From the NCBI RefSeq assembly GCF_003013395.1, contig NZ_PXZM01000050.1:1-64000 (forward strand): 64,000 nucleotides of DNA. Reading direction: 5' to 3'. This stretch comes from Brevibacillus fortis (GTDB taxonomy: Bacteria; Bacillota; Bacilli; Brevibacillales; Brevibacillaceae). The notes below the pieces were generated by a model. The model searched no databases. It saw only the letters and a list, made by a program, of their open reading frames with translations, and had not been told where the DNA came from. This document shows, piece after piece, positions 25,720 to 34,423 of this stretch (positions within the stretch are counted from its first letter, which is position 1; every line of letters begins with the position of its first letter). The position numbers and the translations under genes were made by a program.

Positions 25720-26808
25720 ATGACGAAAAAAGTGCGCCATATATATGCCGCAGGGAATACTGCGCGAGGATACAAAACGTTTTATGACTCCGTATTGGAA
25801 GGCTTGGAGCGCGTTTATATTTTGACAGGGACAGTGGAAGGAATTACATCACCATTGATCGAGTCGATTGGCAATCAAATGGCACGAAAAACAAACGAAG
25901 TGGAGTGGATTCATTCCCCTTTTGTGAACGGACAGTTTGATGGTGTCATATTTCCTCAATATAAAGTAGCAATCATGGATGGCAGCTATCCGCGCATGTG
26001 GAGGCCGGCTTCTCCTGGCGTAACTGAAATTCAGGTCAATTTGCAGGCGATGGTAGATGTTGATCAGCTCGTGGATTACAAAGACCGGATAGCTGCCTGG
26101 TACGAAGAGATTTTTAGCAAGAGCGAAGAGGCTTATCAAGCTTTTGGCGAAGCACTCCACATCCATGATGAGTGGGAAGCCCCTTATATTGAAAACCTGA
26201 ACAGGGAAGAAGCCAATCGCGTCACCGAAGAAGTCGTCGCGTTATTCTTCGGGGAGGAGCAGTTAGAGAAGAAAGCAAAGGTTCGGCGCATGTACTTGGG
26301 GGCAGCCACTCCACAAGGACCTGTCGATCATATTATGAAGCTGACAGACCAATTGGAGAAGCGCTACTTCATCAAGGGCAGACCAGGCTCTGGCAAGTCG
26401 ACTATGCTGAAAAAGCTGGTAAAGGAGGCCCAAACACGTGGTTTTGATGTGGAAGTGTACCACTGTGGGTTGGACCCGCACAGCCTCGATATGGTAATTG
26501 TACCCGAGAAGAGCCTCGCTATTTTTGACAGCACCGCTCCGCATGAGTATTTTCCTAGCAAAGACACAGATGAGGTCATTGATATGTACGCACGCGCGAT
26601 TACCCCTGGAACCGATGAAGTATATGAAGAGGAATTAATGGATATCAAGGTAAGATATACCCAAAAAATAAAAGAGGCCACAGCCAATCTTGTCGCAGCC
26701 AAGGAGCTCCGTGATCAGTTAAACAACACGTATCAGGAAGCTGTTGACCAGCAGCGTTTAAAGGCTGTCTCGCAAGCACTTGTAAGCAGACTGACAAAGA
26801 TGGGCTAA
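25720..26808 (+). CDS. P-loop ATPase of the PRK06851 type
   Basis: A 362-residue cytoplasmic protein of two similar nucleotide-binding halves. The second half has a canonical Walker A, FIKGRPGSGKSTMLKKL (residues about 213-229). The equivalent place in the first half reads ILTGTVEGITSPLIES, where the GxxGxGKS loop is lost, so only one site is likely to bind ATP. A helical section rich in charged residues ends the protein. The start at 25720 follows CAGGAGGG. Such proteins are found in sporeforming Firmicutes; their role is unknown. It stands alone between phoU and the VanW gene. Confidence 0.8.
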   Translation: MTKKVRHIYAAGNTARGYKTFYDSVLEGLERVYILTGTVEGITSPLIESIGNQMARKTNEVEWIHSPFVNGQFDGVIFPQYKVAIMDGSYPRMWRPASPGVTEIQVNLQAMVDVDQLVDYKDRIAAWYEEIFSKSEEAYQAFGEALHIHDEWEAPYIENLNREEANRVTEEVVALFFGEEQLEKKAKVRRMYLGAATPQGPVDHIMKLTDQLEKRYFIKGRPGSGKSTMLKKLVKEAQTRGFDVEVYHCGLDPHSLDMVIVPEKSLAIFDSTAPHEYFPSKDTDEVIDMYARAITPGTDEVYEEELMDIKVRYTQKIKEATANLVAAKELRDQLNNTYQEAVDQQRLKAVSQALVSRLTKMG

Positions 26809-26900
26809 TCGTATTCAGAACGTAGAATGAAACCCGTTCGACTGCTCATACTACAATAACGGAAGATGATCGTTGTTGGAGAATGGAGGTGAGCAGCCGG

Positions 26901-27845
26901 ATGGGTTTTGCTATGACGTTAGCTCTGTTACTGTTAATCAATCCCCTCGACCCTACGAATTTTTTGCAGATAGAGATGGAGGACAGGACGGTAGCTATTC
27001 TCGATCGGGCTGATTATTCTCTTCCCTTTGATGGCGTTCCCATGGTTGATGACAGTAAGCTTGCGCGAGTGGTGGAGGAGTTAGCGAAAAAAGCATACAT
27101 CGAGCCGATCAATGCGACGATTAATAACGCTGGGGCCATCCTTCCGGAAACCAAGGGAAGAAGGCTAGATGACCTGGCATTTCGTTCACGTTTTTACGAT
27201 TATTTTTACGGTACGGGAGCCGCAAACATGAATGTCAGCTACAAAGAGGTATTCCCGAAGGTAGACAAGGCTCTCATGAGTCAGGTTCGGAAAAAAAGGA
27301 TCGGACAATATGCGACCTATTTCAATGCAGGCAACCGGAATCGTGTGCACAATATCAAGCTCGCTTCGCAGGCGATAAACAATTACGTCGTATTGCCAGG
27401 AGAAATTTTTTCTTTTAATAAGGTAGTGGGCCAGCGTACGAAAGAAAAAGGGTATTTGCAGGCACCCATCATTGTCAGAGGAGAGCTGTCGGAAGGCATC
27501 GGGGGAGGAATCTGCCAAGTATCGTCTACCTTATTCAATGCGGTAGACAAGGCAGGTCTGCACATTTTGCAGCGCTATTCTCACAGCCGAAACGTAGCGT
27601 ATGTACCCCCAGGCCGTGATGCAACAGTGAGCTGGTACGGTCCTGATTTTGTGTTTCAAAACAAATACGCCTATCCTGTCTTGATCCGCGCGATCGCGGG
27701 TAACGGAAGCATGTACGTGACCGTTCACTCTTTTCCTGAGATTGAGCATGAGCCACGAAATGTACCAAGTGTACGCCGCACGACCCCTGAGGAGGCACCG
27801 GATGCGCCATCTATTTTGAATGAAAATGAACCGACAATCCCTTAG
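26901..27845 (+). CDS. VanW-family protein, likely exported
   Basis: A 314-residue protein. A hydrophobic N-terminus (GFAMTLALLLLINP) is a probable signal or anchor, followed by about 110 residues of spacer. The VanW domain then has RVHNIKLASQAINNYVVLPGEIFSFNKVVG, GGGICQVSSTLFNA and HSRNVAYVPPGRDATVSW. VanW proteins are accessory in some vancomycin gene clusters, but many, like this one, have no link to vancomycin resistance. The start at 26901 follows GGAGGTG with good spacing; an ATG 18 bases earlier overlaps that site. No neighbouring van genes are seen. Confidence 0.88.
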   Translation: MGFAMTLALLLLINPLDPTNFLQIEMEDRTVAILDRADYSLPFDGVPMVDDSKLARVVEELAKKAYIEPINATINNAGAILPETKGRRLDDLAFRSRFYDYFYGTGAANMNVSYKEVFPKVDKALMSQVRKKRIGQYATYFNAGNRNRVHNIKLASQAINNYVVLPGEIFSFNKVVGQRTKEKGYLQAPIIVRGELSEGIGGGICQVSSTLFNAVDKAGLHILQRYSHSRNVAYVPPGRDATVSWYGPDFVFQNKYAYPVLIRAIAGNGSMYVTVHSFPEIEHEPRNVPSVRRTTPEEAPDAPSILNENEPTIP

Positions 27846-27873
27846 AGATAAAAAAATGGGGATGTCGGTTTTT
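27831..27873 (+). terminator. Terminator at the end of the VanW gene
   Basis: CCGACA-CCC pairs with GGG-TGTCGG, followed by five T. The stop codon is in the loop. Repeat copy B begins some 15 bases downstream. Confidence 0.8.
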
Positions 27874-27887
27874 CGTTTTGGTACGAG

Positions 27888-28379
27888 GTTGCGGTGGGAG
27901 AAGAATTTTTCCAGTCTAGGCTCAGTGCTCCGTCCCTCAGGAAGTTTGGACTGCCCGCTTCGAAGGGATTAGCGGGGAACCGCAAAAGTGGTAGCCGCTT
28001 CGTAGCGCGGGCATGTTGCGTTTCTTTTGCCCGCTAATCCCTTCTCCGCTCGGTAGGACTCCACAAGTCGCTACGTCTGGAAATATTCTTCTCTAGCGTA
28101 ACTGATTACGTTCTTCAATCTTTTAAGGCTTTAAAACCCGTATAACACTGACAGCTCGTAGAGGAAACAGGAGAAAACAGCGAAGATCTTAGGGACGCCG
28201 ACCGAGACGGAATGCAAAAAGCGAAACACGCCCTTAAGCGTCCACCTCTGAAACACATCCTGAAGATACCACTTTGGACGCGGTTTCGCTTTTTGCATGG
28301 AGTCGGGCAGTCAATCCCACGGCGGGTGGCCCTAGAAGCTGGAGCGTTTTCTCCTGTTTCCGCCCCACCACTACAGCCC
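27888..28379. repeat. Long hairpin-rich interspersed repeat, copy B (about 490 bp)
   Basis: Closely similar to copy A over its whole length. Nested arms include 27898-27914 with 28077-28093; GATTAGCGGG with CCCGCTAATC (perfect here, one mismatch in copy A); GGAAACAGGAGAAAAC (28163-28178) with 28346-28361; and ATGCAAAAAGCGAAAC (28212-28227) with 28283-28298, all G-C where copy A has a G-T pair. The outer ends pair less well than in A. It lies between a terminator and the marR promoter. Confidence 0.85.
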
Positions 28380-28434
28380 GCCCAACCCATGCTTTAAAAA
28401 GGTTGCCTAGTTAAAGTTTAACCTAAAGAAATAG

Positions 28435-28493
28435 TTGTCAAGGAAAGAAAAACATCGTATAGTTTTCATGTGCTAAAATTTCGTGTGCGAAAT
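28435..28493 (+). promoter_or_regulatory. Promoter and palindromic operator of the marR efflux operon
   Basis: TTGTCA (28435-28440), a 17-bp spacer and TATAGT (28458-28463) form a near-ideal promoter. ATTTCG-TGTG-CGAAAT (28478-28493) is an inverted repeat just after the expected start point. A MarR repressor bound there would block the whole operon, including its own gene. Confidence 0.72.
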
Positions 28494-28516
28494 ATTACTT
28501 AAGAAAGGAGTGCGCT

Positions 28517-28945
28517 ATGAATAAACCATTACATATTCGGGACTTGTTGAAACGGCTGAACAAGACATTTGGTTCAATGGCCACAAAAGAACTGTCCCAA
28601 TATGGTGTGACTGTCCCGCAGCTAATGGTCATTCGTGAAATACACCCTGATCCGAAGACGATTGGTCAAATAAGCAAGGCCGTAGATTTATCGTATAGTA
28701 CCGTCTCTGGAATCATTGATCGTTTGGAAAGAGAGCAACTCGTAGAGCGTGTGCGTGATGAGAACGACCGCCGTGTTGTCTGGATTCGTAAAACAGAGAA
28801 GATTAAAGAGCTGTTCGAAAAGGTTGATTTTTTCTCAGAGAACTTTTACAAGCGTATTTTCCATGGACTTTCCGATGAGGATTTAGACATCATTATTCAA
28901 TCAATGGAAACATTGATTGCGAAACTAGAAGACCGAGAAAGTTGA
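28517..28945 (+). CDS. MarR-family repressor
   Basis: A 142-residue winged-helix regulator. The core has KTIGQISKAVDLSYSTVSGIIDRLEREQLVERVRDENDRRVVWIRKT, with the DxRxxxV wing typical of MarR. Ligand binding normally releases such proteins from DNA. AAAGGAG precedes the ATG. It is the first gene of an operon with two membrane-fusion proteins and an MFS exporter, resembling the yhbI-yhbJ-yhcA arrangement of B. subtilis. Confidence 0.92.
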   Translation: MNKPLHIRDLLKRLNKTFGSMATKELSQYGVTVPQLMVIREIHPDPKTIGQISKAVDLSYSTVSGIIDRLEREQLVERVRDENDRRVVWIRKTEKIKELFEKVDFFSENFYKRIFHGLSDEDLDIIIQSMETLIAKLEDRES

Positions 28946-28954
28946 GGAGAAACC

Positions 28955-29614
28955 ATGAAGCGAAAACTGGTTTTGTATGTCATTTTGCTCCTGTTCGTGG
29001 CAGGTGGTGGAGGAATCGGTTACTACTATTGGTATCAAGGTGCACATTATGTGACCACACAAGATGCTCGGATTGCGGGAGACATTTATCGGGTCATGCC
29101 CAAAATGACAGGCAAACTGACCGGATTCGCTGTCAAAGAAGGCGACACCGTTATAGCGGACCAAATCGTAGGGCAGCAAGATACAGCCAACGTAGCAACG
29201 ACAATGCTGGAAAACAGTGTGTTACGTTCCCCCATTACAGGTACCGTGATTAAAACGCAAGCAAAAGAGGGAGAGATTGTTTCGACAGGGCAATCGGTAG
29301 CTCTCGTGATGGACGAAAGCAAATTGTACATCTCCGCCAATTTGGAAGAGACTGAGATCGAACGGTTGAAGCTCGGCCAAAAAGTCGATTTTACGTTGGA
29401 CGCTTACCCAGGTAAGGAATTGGGGGGGCACTTGATGGAGATTGGAAAGGCGACGAATTCTACATTTTCCTTGATGCCTGCGACCAATACGAGCGGGAAC
29501 TTCACCAAGATAACCCAGCGTATCCCGATCAAAATCGCTATAGATGACACAGCAGGTCTGGACCTCGTTGCCGGATTGAACGCCGAGATCAAAGTGCACG
29601 TGAAGGAGATGTAA
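28955..29614 (+). CDS. Short HlyD/EmrA-type membrane-fusion protein (YhbJ-like)
   Basis: A 219-residue protein with one N-terminal membrane helix (LVLYVILLLFVAGGGGIGYYYW) and an extracytoplasmic part. The lipoyl/barrel-sandwich halves (GKLTGFAVKEGDTVIADQIVG and SPITGTVIKTQAKEGEIVSTGQSVALV) are joined directly with almost no helical hairpin. It would couple the MFS pump to the cell envelope or the second fusion protein. Size and organisation resemble YhbJ of B. subtilis. It starts 9 bases after marR. Confidence 0.88.
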   Translation: MKRKLVLYVILLLFVAGGGGIGYYYWYQGAHYVTTQDARIAGDIYRVMPKMTGKLTGFAVKEGDTVIADQIVGQQDTANVATTMLENSVLRSPITGTVIKTQAKEGEIVSTGQSVALVMDESKLYISANLEETEIERLKLGQKVDFTLDAYPGKELGGHLMEIGKATNSTFSLMPATNTSGNFTKITQRIPIKIAIDDTAGLDLVAGLNAEIKVHVKEM

Positions 29615-29620
29615 TCAAGC

Positions 29621-30850
29621 ATGAAAAAGACAGCACAATGGAAAACAATCGCTGCAGTCATGGCGGCCGTTTCGCTGATTACGGCGGGCTGTAGTGAGAC
29701 ATCTTCTGCATCGCAAGCGAGCGAAAGCGTTCCTATCGTGAAGACGTGGAAGGTGACCGCTGCTTCTAGAGGTGTCATCGCCAATGGTAAGGTGGCAGCA
29801 TCTGAGGAGATCCAAGTCGTCTCTAAAGTATCTGGAAAAGCAGCTAGCGTGAAGGTAAAAGAAGGCGCAATCGTCAAGCAAGGTGATGTTCTGGTCACGC
29901 TGGAGGCAGCTGATTATCAGCAGCAGATCAACCAGGCACAGGCAGCCATTGCAGGCGCCGAGGCAAAGCTGAGAGATACAAAAGCAGGTGCACGCAATGA
30001 GCAATTGACGCAGCTTGCAAGTATTGTCACTCAGGCAGAAGCCAGCCTGAAGGTGGTCGAGAGCAACTACAATCGGATGAAAGCATTGTTTGATGCAGGC
30101 GCATTGTCCCAAGCGGAGTTGGAGAAATCTTCGCTGGATTTGGAAAAGGCACGCACAGGTCTTGAACAGGCGCAAGCCCAATACGATCTGGCAAAAGCAG
30201 GTCCAACAGCTGACACGGTAGCAGCTCTGCAAGCAGAAGTAAGTCGTTTGGGTTCCAATCTGGAGCTGGCGAAAAGCAATTATGACAATACCATTATTCG
30301 TGCGCCAATCACAGGTATCGTCGCCAAGCGCTCAGTTGATCCGGGAGAAATGGCAGTAGCGGGGACACCTCTGATGGTGCTTGTGAATATGGCAGATGTC
30401 AAAGTAGAAGCAAGTGTGCCTGAAAACCAAATCAACCAAGTGAAGGTCGGCTCTACGGTTGATGTCAAGGTAGGCAGTCTGGGTGGGAAAGTGCTGAAAG
30501 GTACCGTTGAATTTGTCTCCCCGATTTCGGATGCCAACAGCAGTTCTTTCCCAGTTAAAGTGAAGGTAAATAATCAGGACGGCTTGCTACGCGCAGGGAT
30601 GGTAGCAGAGGTCATGCTCCAAGGCCAGGCGACGCCAGGAACAAAATTGCCGACATCAGCCGTGCTGGAAAAAGACAGCAAGCATTACGTCTATACTGTA
30701 AACGAAAACGTTGTACACCAGGTGGAAGTTGCGGTGGAGAATGCAAGCGGCGACTGGACAACTGTCACGAATGGCGTCAAAGACAATGATCAAATTGTGC
30801 TGAACCCGACAGACAAACTGTCCGAGGGCAGTAAGGTGATCGCAAACTAA
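29621..30850 (+). CDS. Lipoprotein membrane-fusion protein with coiled-coil hairpin (RND/ABC adaptor type)
   Basis: A 409-residue protein with a lipoprotein signal ending in the lipobox ITAGC at about residue 24. A lipoyl half (GKAASVKVKEGAIVKQGDVLV) leads into a long helical hairpin rich in A, Q and E (residues about 100-210). The second lipoyl half (APITGIVAKRSVDPGEMAVAGTPL) and a beta-barrel domain follow. This full-size adaptor is usually paired with RND or ABC pumps, so its place next to a short adaptor and an MFS pump is unusual. It starts 6 bases after the preceding gene. Confidence 0.9.
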   Translation: MKKTAQWKTIAAVMAAVSLITAGCSETSSASQASESVPIVKTWKVTAASRGVIANGKVAASEEIQVVSKVSGKAASVKVKEGAIVKQGDVLVTLEAADYQQQINQAQAAIAGAEAKLRDTKAGARNEQLTQLASIVTQAEASLKVVESNYNRMKALFDAGALSQAELEKSSLDLEKARTGLEQAQAQYDLAKAGPTADTVAALQAEVSRLGSNLELAKSNYDNTIIRAPITGIVAKRSVDPGEMAVAGTPLMVLVNMADVKVEASVPENQINQVKVGSTVDVKVGSLGGKVLKGTVEFVSPISDANSSSFPVKVKVNNQDGLLRAGMVAEVMLQGQATPGTKLPTSAVLEKDSKHYVYTVNENVVHQVEVAVENASGDWTTVTNGVKDNDQIVLNPTDKLSEGSKVIAN

Positions 30851-30865
30851 CGGGGGTGATGACAC

Positions 30866-32440
30866 ATGGCGGAAGCGGTGGCACACCGAGAGGAGAAAAG
30901 CGGGAACGGCGGCATGTGGCTGTCTCTTCTCGCAATCCTCTCAGGAACCTTCGTTGCGATTCTGAACAATAGTTTGATTAACGTTGCCCTGCCAGCCATG
31001 GTCAATATTTTTGGTTCGACCACAGAGACCATGCAGTGGGTATTGACAGGATATATGCTGGCAAACGCCGTCATGATTCCGATGAGTGGCTCATTGTCCG
31101 CCAAATTCGGGGCGAAAAAAATATTTGTACTCTCCTTATCCGCGTTTACTTTTTCGTCCATCCTTTGTGCCATGGCGTGGAGTGACTCTTCGCTCATTGC
31201 CTTTCGCGTCGTGCAAGGTGTAAGTGGGGGGATGATCATGCCAATCGGGATGTCGATGATTTACATGATCGTTCCGCGTGAAAAGATCGGTATGGCATTG
31301 GGGATATTCGGGATTGCTTCCATGACAGCCCCTGCGCTTGGCCCGACATTGGGTGGGTATCTCATCGAATTTTTAAGCTGGCAATTTCTTTTTCTGGTCG
31401 GTGTACCCTTTGGTATTTTTGCGGTGATCATGAGTATCGTTCTGCTCAAGGAAACACCGAAAAAGCCAGAGTTGAAGTTCGACTTCTTGGGAGCATTTCT
31501 CGCCATCGTCGGTTTCGGGACGCTGCTGCTCGCCTTAAGTAAAGGGCAAGCAGAGGGCTGGACCTCCTTTTTCATTGTCAGTCTGCTTTTCATTGCAGTA
31601 ATGAGCTTAATCCTGTTTGTTTGGGTGGAGCTGGGCAAGCAAAGTCCGCTGCTCGATTTGCGGCTTTTGAAGATTCCTACCTTCACTATTAGCATTTTGA
31701 CTTCCGGCTTCGTTATGATGGGGATGATGGGCGGTATCTTCCTGATGCCGATTTTCCTCCAAAACATTCAGGGATTGACCGCCATGGAGTCAGGAATCTT
31801 GCTGATGCCGCAATCGATTGCCATGGCGATCATGATGCCAATCAGCGGAAAGCTGATGGATAAATACGGGATCGGGCCGATTGGGTTGATCGGCTTGACC
31901 ATCATGAGCATCACGACGTATGAACTGCACAATTTATCTGCTGACAGTATGCACTCGTGGATCGATATGATTTTGACCATTCGTGGGATTGGAATCGGAT
32001 TGTGCATGATGACACTATCTACAGTAGGGATGAACGCCGTTCCGCGTGCAAGTGTGGGGGATGCCTCTCCGCTGTCCAACGTTTTGCGTCAGGTCATGAG
32101 TTCGTTTGCCATTGCGATTTTGACCGTGATCATGCAGGCGCGTCAAAATTTCCACATGGCGTCGATCTCTGACAACTTGAATACGGATATGGCGATGCAG
32201 TTTATCAGTGGCATTTCAGGAATGTATGCCCAAGTAGGGGTAGATGCGGCGAGTGCGACAGGAGGAGCCAGCGCGATATTGTATGGAATGATGGCAAAAG
32301 AATCGTTGGTCCAAGGTATCGGGGATACTTTCCTCGTCTCGGTTATCCCGATTGTCCTCTCGATTCCACTTCTGTACTTCTTGCATAAAAAGCCGAAAAA
32401 AAATCAAGTGGTGCCAGCAACCGAGAAGGCAACAGCCTAA
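30866..32440 (+). CDS. DHA2-family MFS drug exporter (EmrB/QacA type)
   Basis: A 524-residue proton-driven exporter with about 14 hydrophobic helices. After a short charged N-terminus come LSGTFVAILNNSLINVALPAM and the ALGPTLGGYLIEFLSWQFLFLVGVPFGI region, which matches motif C (gxxxGPxxGG) of the drug-antiporter group. It is the last gene of the marR operon. Probable substrates are hydrophobic toxicants; none can be named from sequence. GGGGGTGA precedes the ATG. Confidence 0.93.
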   Translation: MAEAVAHREEKSGNGGMWLSLLAILSGTFVAILNNSLINVALPAMVNIFGSTTETMQWVLTGYMLANAVMIPMSGSLSAKFGAKKIFVLSLSAFTFSSILCAMAWSDSSLIAFRVVQGVSGGMIMPIGMSMIYMIVPREKIGMALGIFGIASMTAPALGPTLGGYLIEFLSWQFLFLVGVPFGIFAVIMSIVLLKETPKKPELKFDFLGAFLAIVGFGTLLLALSKGQAEGWTSFFIVSLLFIAVMSLILFVWVELGKQSPLLDLRLLKIPTFTISILTSGFVMMGMMGGIFLMPIFLQNIQGLTAMESGILLMPQSIAMAIMMPISGKLMDKYGIGPIGLIGLTIMSITTYELHNLSADSMHSWIDMILTIRGIGIGLCMMTLSTVGMNAVPRASVGDASPLSNVLRQVMSSFAIAILTVIMQARQNFHMASISDNLNTDMAMQFISGISGMYAQVGVDAASATGGASAILYGMMAKESLVQGIGDTFLVSVIPIVLSIPLLYFLHKKPKKNQVVPATEKATA

Positions 32441-32444
32441 TAGC

Positions 32445-32496
32445 AAGGGGCAATTCCGTAAGTCTTGTCAAAGACTTCTTGGGAATTGCCCCTTTT
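32445..32496 (+). terminator. Terminator of the efflux operon
   Basis: AAGGGGCAATTCC pairs with GGAATTGCCCCTT, with an inner AAGTCTT/AAGACTT extension, followed by TT. Confidence 0.85.
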
Positions 32497-32501
32497 GCCT
32501 G

Positions 32502-32642
32502 TTAGGACATCACTTTAAATAACCAGTACAAAATTCGTCCTACGATGTAGCCGAGTAGAATTGTCCAGCCAATCTTCGCCCAAATACTCAGTCCCTTGAC
32601 GAATTCACGCAAGCTTTTTCGGTTCTCCGGTTGCTTGTTCAA
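32502..32642 (-). CDS. Small single-span membrane protein downstream of the EamA gene
   Basis: A 46-residue peptide starting at TTG 32642 behind AAAGGAG. A basic, polar N-terminus (NKQPENRKSLREFVKGL) is followed by one membrane helix (WTILLGYIVGRILYWLF). It overlaps the last 38 bases of the permease gene upstream in another frame, suggesting coupled translation. No family is recognised. The good ribosome site and coupling make it a likely real gene. Confidence 0.6.
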   Translation of the reverse strand: MNKQPENRKSLREFVKGLSIWAKIGWTILLGYIVGRILYWLFKVMS

Positions 32643-33549
32643 TGGAGGACACTCCTTTAGCAGGTTGGTTAAAACGAATGAACACATAAATACCAGCGAT
32701 AATGATCAAGCCGCCGATCCATTGAGGAGTCGTTACCACTTCGCCCAAGATGAAGTAAGCGAGAATCGCGGTCCCGATCGGTTCTCCCAAAATCCCCATA
32801 GATATTGTCGTCGTATTAAGCCATTTAATGATCCAGTTGAAAATAGAATGACCAAGCAAGGTCGGGAACAGGGCGAGACAGAAGAACCAGCCCCAATCGG
32901 CCGCAGGGTAACCGACGAGCGAATACCCGAGAGCAAGATCATAGGCGACTAGAATCATGCTGGTGGCCGTATAGACCACGAGTGTATAGGCAAAGGAGGA
33001 CATATGCTGACGAACATATTGCCCGACCAGCCAGTAGCCTGTCACGGTGACAGCTCCCATCAATGCGAGGAAATCTCCCCACAGAGCCATGCCACCTACT
33101 TGAAAGTCTCCCCAGCCAATCACGAAGCTTCCCGCAATCGCCAGCAAGCCGCCGGATAGAGCCAGAAATCGAACTTTTTCACCAAAAAAGAAATAGCCGC
33201 CGATGAATGCAAATAATGGCTGTAACGTAACGAGCACAGTAGAACTGGCTACAGACGTGTAGTTTAGTGATTCAAACCACAAGAGAAAGTGGCTAGCCAA
33301 AAAGGCTCCGGATAAAATACAGAGTAGCCACACTTTTTTGGGCATTTTTCCAATCTCTGCGATGGCACCACGATTCCAGAATAAAAAAGGAAGCGTTAAG
33401 AGAACGGAGAAAATCAGGCGATACGTAGCGATAATCGGAGCCGGTGCATCCGATAGCTTCACAAAGATCGCAGAAGAGGAAATGGCGATCACCCCGATTA
33501 AGAGAGCCAAATACGGGGGGAATGACGGTTTCTCCAAAGATTGATTCAT
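32605..33549 (-). CDS. EamA/DMT-family permease
   Basis: A 314-residue membrane protein with ten hydrophobic helices in two EamA repeats. The first begins LALLIGVIAISSSAIFVKLSDAPAPIIATYR, and the second repeat carries the TISMGILGEPIGTAILAYFILGE signature. Members export amino acids, nucleotides or other metabolites; substrate unknown. The polar tail after the last helix is basic. The gene is divergent from the amidase gene and is followed by the overlapping small membrane protein. Confidence 0.92.
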   Translation of the reverse strand: MNQSLEKPSFPPYLALLIGVIAISSSAIFVKLSDAPAPIIATYRLIFSVLLTLPFLFWNRGAIAEIGKMPKKVWLLCILSGAFLASHFLLWFESLNYTSVASSTVLVTLQPLFAFIGGYFFFGEKVRFLALSGGLLAIAGSFVIGWGDFQVGGMALWGDFLALMGAVTVTGYWLVGQYVRQHMSSFAYTLVVYTATSMILVAYDLALGYSLVGYPAADWGWFFCLALFPTLLGHSIFNWIIKWLNTTTISMGILGEPIGTAILAYFILGEVVTTPQWIGGLIIIAGIYVFIRFNQPAKGVSSIEQATGEPKKLA

Positions 33550-33679
33550 CAGTACACCTTCTTATGCGGGTAAGGTCATGTTTCATTATTGTAATTGTAC
33601 AGTTGGATTAAAAAATTCACAATGTTATGTGTACCTCACGGCTTGAAAGGTTTCTTTTCAATCCGGTTATCCTACTGGC

Positions 33680-34423
33680 ATGAGAAACTTACTGGCTATT
33701 TTCCGTATCGCTGCATTTATGCTTATCCTCATTTGTATCCCGACACGAAGCGAAGCATTGCCGTTCACCCCGTTTCACATTTTGATTGATGTTGGTCATG
33801 GAGGTGTAGATTCGGGCACTTCTTATGGAGATTTGCACGAGAAAGACATCAATCTGCAAATTGCCAAACGACTGTACCAACAATTGACAGCAGCGGGATA
33901 CACCGTTGCTTTGAATCGGCACAAGGATGTTGCCCTAAGCGATGACAATCGTTGGTTGGACAATCGATCCCGGCATATACGTGACCTTGCACAGCGCAAA
34001 AATTTGGCAAAAGAAATCGGACCGCAGATGATGCTCAGCTTGCATGTAAACTGGTCGCCCAGTCCTCGGCGTAGGGGCGCGATTATTTTGCATCAAAACA
34101 CAGAAGAAAGCTATCTATTGGCAGAGCTGCTGCAAAACTCGCTGAACAAGCTCACAGGAACAATCGAAAAGCCAGTCAAGGGCAAGACGTACTACATGCT
34201 CCGTCATAACTACTGTCCGTCTGTCATCGTGGAGATGGGCTTTATCAGCAACGCGCAGGACCGCGAAATGTTGACGAATCCCAAAGCACAAGAAAAAATC
34301 GCTCAGGCCATAACAGAAGCCGTGAGCGAATACGTACAGTTGTCGGGAAATAAGAAAACGGAGGCGAGCGTTGAGGAGAGCTGGTGGCGAAAATTAATGA
34401 GCAGTTTGCTGGATAAGCTTTGA
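33680..34423 (+). CDS. N-acetylmuramoyl-L-alanine amidase (Amidase_3, CwlD-like)
   Basis: A 247-residue exported zinc amidase that cleaves the bond between muramic acid and the stem peptide. A signal sequence (AAFMLILICIPTRSEA) leads into the catalytic domain with zinc ligands in IDVGHGG, the Glu of HEKDIN and His of SLHVNW, and the catalytic Glu in VIVEMGF. Single-domain enzymes of this size resemble CwlD of the spore cortex; that role is inferred. No clear ribosome site precedes the ATG at 33680. Its 3' end overlaps the converging deacetylase gene by 30 bp. Confidence 0.9.
   Translation: MRNLLAIFRIAAFMLILICIPTRSEALPFTPFHILIDVGHGGVDSGTSYGDLHEKDINLQIAKRLYQQLTAAGYTVALNRHKDVALSDDNRWLDNRSRHIRDLAQRKNLAKEIGPQMMLSLHVNWSPSPRRRGAIILHQNTEESYLLAELLQNSLNKLTGTIEKPVKGKTYYMLRHNYCPSVIVEMGFISNAQDREMLTNPKAQEKIAQAITEAVSEYVQLSGNKKTEASVEESWWRKLMSSLLDKL

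Noticed and set aside
26901..27845. Vancomycin resistance cluster
   Set aside because: The VanW-domain gene stands alone without vanH, vanA/B or vanX neighbours; isolated VanW proteins are widespread in Firmicutes.
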